Shown piece by piece: positions 17,945 to 26,265 of a stretch of 32,230 nt of DNA. The notes beneath the pieces are model-generated. The model was not told where the DNA came from, did not search any database, and saw only the letters and a program-made list of their open reading frames with translations. Both the position numbers and the translations under genes were made by a program. How positions within the stretch are numbered: position 1 is the stretch's first letter; every line of letters begins with the position of its first letter. Origin of the DNA: Nitrospiraceae bacterium (lineage in GTDB: Bacteria; Nitrospirota; Nitrospiria; Nitrospirales; Nitrospiraceae); assembly GCA_900299325.1 (NCBI GenBank), contig OMJK01000054.1:1-32230 (forward strand), written 5' to 3'.

Positions 17945-19320
17945 CGGGAGGGTTTGGCCGCTCTGTCGGCCTGCTCGACAGCCGACCGTGCGCGGTTCTG
18001 AGTCCCGCCGAGTTCCAGATAGCGGCGGAACGCCTCGACCGATTTCGCCTGGTTGTTGAGATGATCCGCATACAGCGTCCCCAGCGAGTAATACACGTCC
18101 GCATACCCGGCATTGACCTTCAAGGCCTGGAGCATCGCCTGCTCGGCCTCGGCAAACCGGCCGCGTTTCTCTTCGATTAACCCCAGCGTGTAATACGAAT
18201 CCGGGTTCTCGGGCGCATATTTGACGGCCAACTGCCCCGTTGCAAACGCATCGTCGAGATTCGGCAACACTTCCAACCGGACATAGCTCTTCAGCACATA
18301 CACGTCGCCGAACGAGGGATCGTACTCGATGGCCCGATTCAGGCGCTCCAGGGCTTCGTCCGCCGCTTTGCCTTCCTGCAACAGGGTAAACGCGGCTTCA
18401 TACTGCGCCTTAGCGGCTTTACGCCGCTCTTCGGGCGTCTGTGGACCGCTCCCGAGCACAAAGGCGGCCTTCCGCCCTTCCACCAATACCGTATCCCCGT
18501 CACCGTCGATGCGCAGGCTCACCGGATGCTGACGGCTCTTGGAGGCCGCCTCCACTTGCTGGGTCACATAGATGCCCAGTTCTGCCGCCATCAGCCATCC
18601 GTTTTTATTCAGATCGGCGTCGCCCTTGAGTCCGGCCATCAAGGACCGCACAAACAGGCTTTTCCCGTCGACACGAACCGACAGTTCACCCTTGTCCGCC
18701 GCGCTGATCACTTGCACCGCGCGCCGCTCTGTGTCGTCTTCCGGAACCTGCCGGCCTTCCAGCGAGAGTTGCTGCGGTGCCGTCAATTCCCACCCCCGCA
18801 CCGGCGCATCGAACAACAACAGCGCATGTTTGGAGGCCGACCGGCGGGTGAATTCTTTCAACTCGTCCAACGTCACTGATTTGGCAACATTATTCACCTG
18901 CGCATCCCACGGCACGAGATAGCCCAGGTCTCTGCCCTGCTCGTCTTTGGTCGTACCGGCATGTCCGACATAAAAAATGACCAGACGATCCATCCGGCCG
19001 ACCTTGCGCGGAAGAAATTCCTTGAGCACCTGTTGCAGACGACGGTAACTCGCGTCTTTATCGTAGACTTCCAGCACCTCGTCGAACCCCAACTGCCGGA
19101 ACGTCTGCGCCATCGCTTTCGCATCATCGACAGCGCCGGGGATCGGCGGCGCAAGCAGGTAGTTTTCAATGCCGATCACCACCGCCCAGGACTTGTAGTA
19201 CAGCCCTTCAGGCTTGCCCAGTTGCGCATGAGCGGGCGAGACAAGCGCATCGAGCAGGAGAAGAAGAACCGCCCCGGCGAGTGTCATAGAAAGGGATCGG
19301 CGATAGGAAAATGTCTTCAT
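17941..19320 (-). CDS. Caspase-fold (peptidase C14-like) protein with TPR repeats; catalytic Cys apparently missing
   Basis: Signal peptide; SWAVVIGIENYLLAPPIPGAVDDAKAMAQTFRQLGF; VIFYVGHAG...GYLVPWDA; HALLLFDAPVRG in place of DxCxSG; C-terminal TPRs. Confidence 0.85.
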   Translation of the reverse strand: MKTFSYRRSLSMTLAGAVLLLLLDALVSPAHAQLGKPEGLYYKSWAVVIGIENYLLAPPIPGAVDDAKAMAQTFRQLGFDEVLEVYDKDASYRRLQQVLKEFLPRKVGRMDRLVIFYVGHAGTTKDEQGRDLGYLVPWDAQVNNVAKSVTLDELKEFTRRSASKHALLLFDAPVRGWELTAPQQLSLEGRQVPEDDTERRAVQVISAADKGELSVRVDGKSLFVRSLMAGLKGDADLNKNGWLMAAELGIYVTQQVEAASKSRQHPVSLRIDGDGDTVLVEGRKAAFVLGSGPQTPEERRKAAKAQYEAAFTLLQEGKAADEALERLNRAIEYDPSFGDVYVLKSYVRLEVLPNLDDAFATGQLAVKYAPENPDSYYTLGLIEEKRGRFAEAEQAMLQALKVNAGYADVYYSLGTLYADHLNNQAKSVEAFRRYLELGGTQNRARSAVEQADRAAKPSR

Positions 19321-19487
19321 GCGGCTTCGAGCCAGCCTACCCCTGCGTTGTCGCGACTGTCAAGAAAGCCGGTACGGTGCTGGAGTCCTCGTTCGCTTCG
19401 TGCAAAAGCCTGCTTGCAGGGATGACGCCCCCTTCTCCATAATGAGACGCATCGAGCCCGTGACCTTGCGTAAGGAGGAGCCCTGGT

Positions 19488-21377
19488 ATGGGGGAAAAAA
19501 TCGACACCCTCTTGAAGGAAAGCCGGACTTACCACCCGACGGCCAAAACCAAATCGGACGCGTACATCAAGGACTACGAAACCGACTACAAACGTTCCAT
19601 CGCCGACCCCGAAGGATTCTGGAGCACCATGGCGAAGGAACTGGACTGGTATTCGCCCTGGAACAAGGTACTGGAATGGAACTACCCCTGGGCCAAATGG
19701 TTCGTCGGCGCCACCTGCAATATCTCCCATAACTGCCTCGACCGCCACGTCGCCACCTGGCGCAAGAACAAGGTCGCGCTCATCTGGGTCGGCGAGAACG
19801 ATCAGGAGCGCGTATTCACCTACGGCGAGCTCTACCGGCAGGTGAACCGCTGCGCGAACGCGCTCAAAAAACTCGGCCTGGCGAAGGGCGACCGTGTCAC
19901 CATTTATCTCCCGAAAATTCCCGAGCAGGTCGTGGCCATGCTGGCCTGCGCGCGGCTGGGGCTGATTCACAGTGTCGTCTATTCCGGATTCAGTGCGCCG
20001 GCCCTGGCCAGTCGTATCAACGATGCCGAAGCGAAGCTCGTCATCACGGCCGACGTCGGATTCGATCGCGGCAAAGTCCTCAACTTAAAACCGGTGGTGG
20101 ATGACGCACTCAAGGCCTGCCCGACCGTGGCGCACGTCGTTGTCGTCCGCCGGCAGACTCCGGGCATCGCGCTGGCCGCGCCGAAAGAACTCGACTGGAA
20201 CGAGTGGGTGAAACACGAGCCTGCGGTGTGCCCCGCTGAACAACTGGATGCGGAAACGCCGCTCTATATCCTCTATACCTCCGGCACAACCGGTAAGCCG
20301 AAAGGCGTTGTCCATGTTCACGGCGGTTACATGGTCGGCACGTACACCACCACCAAATATGTGTTCGATCTGAAGGACGACGACGTTTATTTCTGCGTCG
20401 CCGATCCGGGATGGGTCACCGGACACAGTTACATCGTGTACGGCCCGCTGTTGAACGGCGCCACAATTCTCACCGCCGAAGGCAAACCGGACTATCCGAA
20501 TCCGGGCCGCTGGTGGGACTTGATCGCACGGTACGGCGTGTCGATCTTCTACACCACCCCGACGGCCATCCGCCTTCTGATGCGCTACGGCGAGGACTGG
20601 CCGAAGAAATACGACCTCTCCACCTTGCGCATCCTGGGGAGTGTCGGCGAACCGATCAACCCCGAAGCCTGGGAATGGTTCCACCGCGCCGCAGGCGGCG
20701 ACAAACCCATCATGGATACCTGGTGGCAGACGGAGACCGGCTCGATTCTCATCACACCCCTTCCGACGGTGCCGCTCAAACCGGGCTCCGCGACCAGGCC
20801 GTTCCTCGGCATCGAAGCCGACGTGGTCGACCGCGAGGGCAACAGCCTGCCCGCGAACGCCGGCGGCTTCGCCGTGATCAAGAAACCCTGGCCCTCGATG
20901 ATGCGCACCATCTATAAGGACCCGGAACGCTACAAGACCTACTGGAATACGATTCCGAACTGCTACACCGCGGGCGACGTGTGCCACAAGGACGCCGACG
21001 GTTACATGTGGTTCATGGGCCGCGCGGACGACGTGATCAAAGTCGCCGGCAACCGCCTCGGCACCGCCGAAGTGGAAAGCGCACTCGTCAGCCATCATGC
21101 TGTCGCGGAGGCGGCGGTCATCGGCAAACCGCACAAGACCGTCGGCGAGTCGATCAAAGCCTTCATCATTCTCAAGCAGGGCGAGAAGGACTCTCCGGAG
21201 CTCATCCATTCGATCAAGGAACAGGTCCAGAAAGAATTGGGGAAGATCGCTGTACCGGCGGAAATCGACATTGTGTCGTCCCTTCCCAAAACCCGTTCCG
21301 GCAAGATCATGCGGCGGGTGCTCAAAGCCAAAGAACTGGGACAGGATCCGGGCGACATTTCAACGATCGAGGAGTAG
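19488..21377 (+). CDS. acs: Acetyl-CoA synthetase / AMP-forming acyl-CoA ligase
   Basis: SD aaggagg; YILYTSGTTGKPKGVVHVHGGYMVGTYTTTKYVFDLKDDDVYFCVADPGWVTGHSYIVYGPL...DTWWQTETGSILITP...GRADDVIKVAGNRLGTAEVESAL...PKTRSGKIMRRVLKA. Confidence 0.93.
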   Translation: MGEKIDTLLKESRTYHPTAKTKSDAYIKDYETDYKRSIADPEGFWSTMAKELDWYSPWNKVLEWNYPWAKWFVGATCNISHNCLDRHVATWRKNKVALIWVGENDQERVFTYGELYRQVNRCANALKKLGLAKGDRVTIYLPKIPEQVVAMLACARLGLIHSVVYSGFSAPALASRINDAEAKLVITADVGFDRGKVLNLKPVVDDALKACPTVAHVVVVRRQTPGIALAAPKELDWNEWVKHEPAVCPAEQLDAETPLYILYTSGTTGKPKGVVHVHGGYMVGTYTTTKYVFDLKDDDVYFCVADPGWVTGHSYIVYGPLLNGATILTAEGKPDYPNPGRWWDLIARYGVSIFYTTPTAIRLLMRYGEDWPKKYDLSTLRILGSVGEPINPEAWEWFHRAAGGDKPIMDTWWQTETGSILITPLPTVPLKPGSATRPFLGIEADVVDREGNSLPANAGGFAVIKKPWPSMMRTIYKDPERYKTYWNTIPNCYTAGDVCHKDADGYMWFMGRADDVIKVAGNRLGTAEVESALVSHHAVAEAAVIGKPHKTVGESIKAFIILKQGEKDSPELIHSIKEQVQKELGKIAVPAEIDIVSSLPKTRSGKIMRRVLKAKELGQDPGDISTIEE

Positions 21378-21427
21378 CACGCACCACACATCCGATGCAG
21401 GTTACGGCCTGCGCGAAGGAGGCTGGT

Positions 21428-21889
21428 ATGGTGACGCATCTCCGCTCGACAGGACACGTCTTCATCGGTGTGCTTGCAATTGTTCTGACAGGAATTCATC
21501 CGCCAGACTCGTTGGCAGCCGATACAACTGCCCCCGCCCAGAAACCGAAAGCGCAGGCTGAGGCTAAAGCGAAAACCGGCAAAGCAAAATCGCAGACAAC
21601 AGAACCAGCGGGTAAAACAAAAGCCTGCTTCGGAGTGGCGCCGAAAATCGAGAAGGTCAGCCCCGACGAAGGCAAAGCCGGCGATAAGGTCACGATCACG
21701 GGAACGAACTTCGGCACAGCCGAATGCCTCCGCAGCGTCTCATTCGGTCCCGGTCACAGCGCCACATTCACCATGGAAAGCGCGACCAAGATCAGTGCGA
21801 CGGTTCCCAGCGGCGGACGCAAAGGCCTGGCGATTTTGACGGTGACGACCGCTTCCGGCGAAGATTCGAAACCGTTTCTGGTGAAGTAA
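21428..21889 (+). CDS. Exported IPT/TIG-domain protein
   Basis: Signal peptide; Ala/Lys-rich linker; PKIEKVSPDEGKAGDKVTITGTNFG...VSFGPGHSATFTMESATKISATVPSGGRKGLAILTVTTASG. Confidence 0.8.
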   Translation: MVTHLRSTGHVFIGVLAIVLTGIHPPDSLAADTTAPAQKPKAQAEAKAKTGKAKSQTTEPAGKTKACFGVAPKIEKVSPDEGKAGDKVTITGTNFGTAECLRSVSFGPGHSATFTMESATKISATVPSGGRKGLAILTVTTASGEDSKPFLVK

Positions 21890-21906
21890 GCCGCACGTTT
21901 CTCAAA

Positions 21907-21943
21907 CGGACAGGACGATTCGGTTGTCGCATCGTCCTGTCCG
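21907..21943 (+). terminator. Probable terminator hairpin
   Basis: CGGACAGGACGAT/ATCGTCCTGTCCG, 13-bp stem 17 bp after the IPT gene stop. Only a weak T tail. Confidence 0.6.
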
Positions 21944-22241
21944 CCAGTTTAGTACTCCTTCGCATCTCAATCCGACGCCAATTCAAGTCGTTGATTTTTC
22001 GTTCGTCCGCCAGTCCGTTTGTGAGCAGGCCGGCCGCAATTATTGCCTGTTTTACCTCAACCGGCCGGCCATAATTAGCACGATCCAGGCCAGCCTAACC
22101 TCTTGTAGAAACGAGGGGGCATACCCCTTGCTCCGTTAAGCGGCCAGTGACAGTAGCGTCCCGTTCGCCCCGGCTGACACCGCGGCACAGACGTAGGCGG
22201 TGGCACCGGCGAATGCAGCACCATCAAAGGAGGATACTGTT

Positions 22242-23120
22242 ATGTGGCTGAGCAATAGAAACCATCACCAATCGGCAGGCTCTTGGAGAGGGCTGCGAAT
22301 TGTGGTGGCCCTACTCCTGCTGCTCCCGCTGCTGAGTGCCCCTCAGTCGGCCGGAGCGGACGACAACAACCGGCACAGTCTGATCGATCAGCAACGGGTC
22401 CAGGATTTACGGACGCGGGTGGCTGAGCTTCGGACGAAGGTTGAAGAGGAGAAGCGCCACCACCAGAGCAGCGGAGGCGCAAGCACCGCGGCACTCCAAG
22501 CCCTGCAGGCCCAGGTGACGGAACTCCAGACCGGAGTCACCGCCCTGGGCAACACCAATTCCACGCTGCTCGCGGCCTTACAGACGGCCCAGTCCCAAAT
22601 CACGACCCTCCAGACGAAAGTCGCCGCGCTGGAAGCGGCCGGCTCCGGAGGCGCGGGGGGCGCGAGTTTCGCGAAGTACATCACCGTCGACCCGAATCCG
22701 ATCAACGGCGTGAACGGCCCGCACCTGATTTTTACAGGTGTGAACGTGCACATCCGGAGCGGATCCGGCGTCACGGATGACGGCGGTAACCCGTCCGGAT
22801 TGGGCAACCTGATTCTCGGTTATAACGAGGTCGATCCGGCAAACCCGGCGCAACGGAACGGCTCCCACAATCTGGTGGGCGGCACCATGAACAGCTTCAG
22901 TTCGTTCGGCGGCGTGGTGCTGGGATTCAGAAACCGGCTCAGCGGCCAGTACGCCACCATTCTCGGCGGCGACTCGGGCGTGGCCAGCGGCGTCGCGTCG
23001 AGCATCCTGGGCGGCGCTCAGGGCACGGCCAGCGGCGCGTTCGCGACCGTGCTGGGCGCTTCAGGGAGCGCGGCATCGATCCAGTTCGGCGTAGCGCCGA
23101 AGTACGTTCCTGCTCCGTAA
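22242..23120 (+). CDS. Secreted protein with coiled-coil stalk and YadA-head-like beta-roll repeats
   Basis: SD aaaggagg; signal peptide; heptad region VQDLRTRVAELRTKVEEEKR...LQAQVTELQTGVTALGNTNSTLLAALQTAQSQITTLQTKVAALEAA; C-terminal LSGQYATILGGDSGVASGVASSILGGAQGTASGAFATVLGAS. Confidence 0.75.
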   Translation: MWLSNRNHHQSAGSWRGLRIVVALLLLLPLLSAPQSAGADDNNRHSLIDQQRVQDLRTRVAELRTKVEEEKRHHQSSGGASTAALQALQAQVTELQTGVTALGNTNSTLLAALQTAQSQITTLQTKVAALEAAGSGGAGGASFAKYITVDPNPINGVNGPHLIFTGVNVHIRSGSGVTDDGGNPSGLGNLILGYNEVDPANPAQRNGSHNLVGGTMNSFSSFGGVVLGFRNRLSGQYATILGGDSGVASGVASSILGGAQGTASGAFATVLGASGSAASIQFGVAPKYVPAP

Positions 23121-23142
23121 GCGCACGTCGCAAGCAAACTCA

Positions 23143-23181
23143 CGGGCGGGTTCTCATTTGAGAACCCGCCCGCTGTGTTTT
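23143..23181 (+). terminator. Rho-independent terminator
   Basis: CGGGCGGGTTCTC-attt-GAGAACCCGCCCG followed by ctgtgtttt. Confidence 0.85.
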
Positions 23182-23227
23182 AACCTCCCCGCATCACACG
23201 GCATAACTCCTCACTCGATCCGGGCCC

Positions 23228-23470
23228 ATGAGTTCGCTACAATGTCGCGTGATGGGAATGCGAAAACCCGGCGAGCCGATTTATCTGCGGCGGCACATGA
23301 TCGGCCTGGCCCTGGCCGTCGGCCTTCCGCTTATCCTGCTTCAGCTGTACAAGATTTTCGTCGGCCCGATTAGTTTTGAGATTCAACTGGCGGCGGGAGT
23401 GGCGATCTCCATCCTGGCCGGCCTCATGCTCTATCGCACCTACCGCTCATCCGCACAGAACCAACCCTAG
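23228..23470 (+). CDS. Small two-TM membrane protein (actual start may be 23252 or 23258)
   Basis: HMIGLALAVGLPLILLQLYKIFVGPISFEIQLAAGVAISILAGLMLYRTYR. Confidence 0.55.
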   Translation: MSSLQCRVMGMRKPGEPIYLRRHMIGLALAVGLPLILLQLYKIFVGPISFEIQLAAGVAISILAGLMLYRTYRSSAQNQP

Positions 23471-24120
23471 AGCAACCCCTTTTTACGCAGATACTCCTTA
23501 TCGATGACAGGCGCACTCTTAGGGATTTGGCTACGCTCTTGGAGGAGCCGCTCAACGTATTTGCCGATGAGGTCGGACTCGAGGTTGACGGTATCGTTCG
23601 GTTGCTTCAGGCCAAGCGTCGTCACTCTAGCGGTGTGCGGAATGATGGCCACGGAAAAACCCTTCTCGCTGACGTCATTGATGGTCAAGCTGATCCCGTC
23701 CACCGTGATCGAACCCTTCGCCACGCAGTAGCGCAGAATCTCCGACGGCGCTTCGATGGTGAAGACAATCGCGTTGCCGTCCTGGTGCCGGTTGCGGATG
23801 ATTCCGACACCGTCCACATGGCCGGCGACGAGATGCCCGCCGATGCGTTCATTCAGCTTCATCGCCCGCTCCAGATTCACCGGCGCGCCGGACTTGAGCT
23901 GACCCAGTGCCGTCACCGACAGCGTTTCAGGCGAGACTTCGACCGAAAAATCCCGTTCCCCTTTGGTCACGACGGTCAGACATGTCCCGTTCACGCTGAC
24001 ACTGTCGCCGATCTTGAGGTCGCCCATCACGGTGGAGGCAAGGATCGTCAGCCTCGTCCCCGCGAGGGTCTTCTCCATCGACGTCACAGCGCCCATTTCT
24101 TCGACGATACCGGTGAACAT
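23467..24120 (-). CDS. ribE: Riboflavin synthase (alpha-type)
   Basis: MFTGIVEEMGAVTS...GDSVSVNGTCLTV...GGHLVAGHVDGVG...GSITVDGISLTIN, duplicated lumazine-binding domains. Confidence 0.93.
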   Translation of the reverse strand: MFTGIVEEMGAVTSMEKTLAGTRLTILASTVMGDLKIGDSVSVNGTCLTVVTKGERDFSVEVSPETLSVTALGQLKSGAPVNLERAMKLNERIGGHLVAGHVDGVGIIRNRHQDGNAIVFTIEAPSEILRYCVAKGSITVDGISLTINDVSEKGFSVAIIPHTARVTTLGLKQPNDTVNLESDLIGKYVERLLQERSQIPKSAPVIDKEYLRKKGLL

Positions 24121-24156
24121 AAGAAAAGCTCTCAGCTAGCAGCCGTCAGCGTTCAG

Positions 24157-24273
24157 CTAGGACTCTTTCTTGAGGACTTGCCTCACCACGTATACGAACA
24201 CAACCAAGAGGACGACGACCCCAATTGACGCGATCACGCCGACGACGATCTCTTCCGTCGCAAATTCCCTCAT
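24157..24273 (-). CDS. 38-aa single-TM membrane protein, absent from the ORF track
   Basis: MREFATEEIVVGVIASIGVVVLLVVFVYVVRQVLKKES*; TATAAT sits directly upstream on the minus strand. Confidence 0.5.
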   Translation of the reverse strand: MREFATEEIVVGVIASIGVVVLLVVFVYVVRQVLKKES

Positions 24274-24298
24274 GGCGAGCCATTATATAAGAGTCCGG

Positions 24299-25468
24299 CT
24301 AGGCCTGTCTCATGGTGAACCAGAAGACCGCTGCGGCGGCCACCTGAATCCCTGCAATAATGGCAAAGGCCCCGGCGTAGCTCATGTTGGCGATCAGCAC
24401 GCCGGCCAGCAACGGCCCGCTGGCATGGCCGATATCCATGATCGTCCCCTGCATACCCATGCCGGCGCCCAGCGTTTTGAATTCCGAGCTGTCGGCTACC
24501 AATGCCGAAGACGACGAGGATACCACCGCCTCGCCGAATCCGAACCCGGCCGATAACATCAGCAGAAGAGGAAAGAGCGAAACATGCGGAATGCAGACGA
24601 ACGTCGCCGCGCAAATCAGCAGCCCGAGCACAATGAGCGGCTGCCGCCCCACCTGGTCGGACACGCGGCCCATGATCGGTTTGGAAAAAAACGACGTGAA
24701 GGCCTGCACCGTGAACAGCAGGCCGACTTCCCCCGGATTCAACCCGGCCGACACGCCATAGAGCGGCAGGAACGCCATCAACGCACCGTTTGCAATCATC
24801 TTCGCCGCGTCGGTCGAACTGGTAATCAGCACCTTGCGATTGTTCGCGACGACCACAAACCCCTTCCACATTTCGGCCAGCAACGGCGCCATCCCCTTCT
24901 CGTGCAACCGCGGCGGCGGGGGATTCAAGCGAAGGCTGTAAAACAACGCGACAGCGATGCACCCGAATACGCCGGCGGTGACAAATGCGGCGGGAAATCC
25001 TGCGGCATAGACCAGATAGCCGCCGATGAACGGGCTCAACAGCGCACCGGACTGCGTGCAGGCCGTGTAGGTGCCGAGCGCCGCGCCACGCCGTTCCCGG
25101 TATAACTCGGCGACGGTGGCCAACGCGCTGGGGGCAAAGATCGCCGTGGCCAGTCCGTGAAAAAACCGGAGCGCCGTCAGCACATCGAGATCTGTAATGA
25201 AGGGATAGAGAAACGGCGGCAGCCCGAACGCGACGACACCGACACGCAGGAGCATCCGGCGTCCGTAAATGTCGGACAACGCGCCGGACGGCAACTTCAG
25301 AAATACGCCGGTCAGTGTCGAGACCGACACGATCAACCCGATCCGCTCCGGCCCGGCGCCGAGCGACTCGGCAAAGAGCGCCAGCACCGGCATCCGCACC
25401 AGGTTGTAGCTGATGAAGCAAAAGACGCCGATGGTACAGAGCAGCACATAGCTGCGGGCCGGCGTCAT
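24299..25468 (-). CDS. MFS transporter
   Basis: 12-TM-like hydrophobicity, GALSDIYGRRMLL motif A; start overlaps upstream stop (ATGA 25465-25468). Confidence 0.88.
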   Translation of the reverse strand: MTPARSYVLLCTIGVFCFISYNLVRMPVLALFAESLGAGPERIGLIVSVSTLTGVFLKLPSGALSDIYGRRMLLRVGVVAFGLPPFLYPFITDLDVLTALRFFHGLATAIFAPSALATVAELYRERRGAALGTYTACTQSGALLSPFIGGYLVYAAGFPAAFVTAGVFGCIAVALFYSLRLNPPPPRLHEKGMAPLLAEMWKGFVVVANNRKVLITSSTDAAKMIANGALMAFLPLYGVSAGLNPGEVGLLFTVQAFTSFFSKPIMGRVSDQVGRQPLIVLGLLICAATFVCIPHVSLFPLLLMLSAGFGFGEAVVSSSSSALVADSSEFKTLGAGMGMQGTIMDIGHASGPLLAGVLIANMSYAGAFAIIAGIQVAAAAVFWFTMRQA

Positions 25469-26265
25469 GGATTGGCTGTCCCGGTGCGTTGCGAGAGGCT
25501 TGGCTGCGGCAGCGTGGCGAGCGTCTGCTTCACGAATGCCAAATCCTCGATCCCCAGGGTTGGCGGCGCCAGTGCCTCGCGCAGCACCCAGTCCGGATGC
25601 TCGACCATGGCCTGCGCCAAGCGGTTGGCGGCATCGAACCCGCGCAGCAGCTTGCGCGTCACGGCGTTGCCGACCAGCGGTCGGATTGCGGACACCAGCC
25701 CGGCCAGCAGACGATTGTCCAGCCTCGTGTAGGTCACCAGCACTGTATCGACCGCCGGACTCGGCTGCGGCTCCTTGACCGGCTCGACTGAGAGCAACAC
25801 CACCGCCTTGGCATAGACCCGCGGGAACAGCGCGCTGTCGTGAAAACCTTCCAGGTAATAGATTCGCGCGCGGGGATCCTGATAAAGCAGATGCACCACG
25901 CCTTCCATGCCATCCCCGTCGTTCACCCAGAATTCATCGGCACCCCGCATTTCCGCGCGATAGGGACCAATGCCGAGCCGATTCACGAGCGTGGCAATCG
26001 TCGCAGGATGATTGAGCAGCCCGGCATAGCCGATGTCCGACAACTGGGTACGGATCGGGCCTACTCTCCCCACCGTTGTGTAATCGTCGATGATCTGGTG
26101 AACCCGGCACGTCCAATTGGCATCAATTCGCTCGACCGGAAACGTCAGGCTGGCATGTTGGGCGGCCAACGCACAGGAAGGCGTGTCCGCCTGACTTGCT
26201 GCATGACACCACAGGCTCGCAGCAAACACTGCAAGTCCCAATGCCCAACGATGCAAACAACTCAT
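25465..26265 (-). CDS. Exported protein of unknown function
   Basis: Signal peptide, globular 266-aa ORF, ATGA overlaps on both sides (25465-25468 and 26262-26265). Confidence 0.75.
   Translation of the reverse strand: MSCLHRWALGLAVFAASLWCHAASQADTPSCALAAQHASLTFPVERIDANWTCRVHQIIDDYTTVGRVGPIRTQLSDIGYAGLLNHPATIATLVNRLGIGPYRAEMRGADEFWVNDGDGMEGVVHLLYQDPRARIYYLEGFHDSALFPRVYAKAVVLLSVEPVKEPQPSPAVDTVLVTYTRLDNRLLAGLVSAIRPLVGNAVTRKLLRGFDAANRLAQAMVEHPDWVLREALAPPTLGIEDLAFVKQTLATLPQPSLSQRTGTANP

Noticed and set aside
20085-21209. 374-aa minus-strand ORF opposite acs
   Set aside because: Mirror ORF of a strongly supported acetyl-CoA synthetase; composition not protein-like.
22201-22217. Possible sigma-54 promoter TGGCAC...TGC upstream of the beta-roll gene
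   Set aside because: Spacing between GG and GC is one base too long for a -24/-12 promoter, and the site is only ~25 bp from the start codon.
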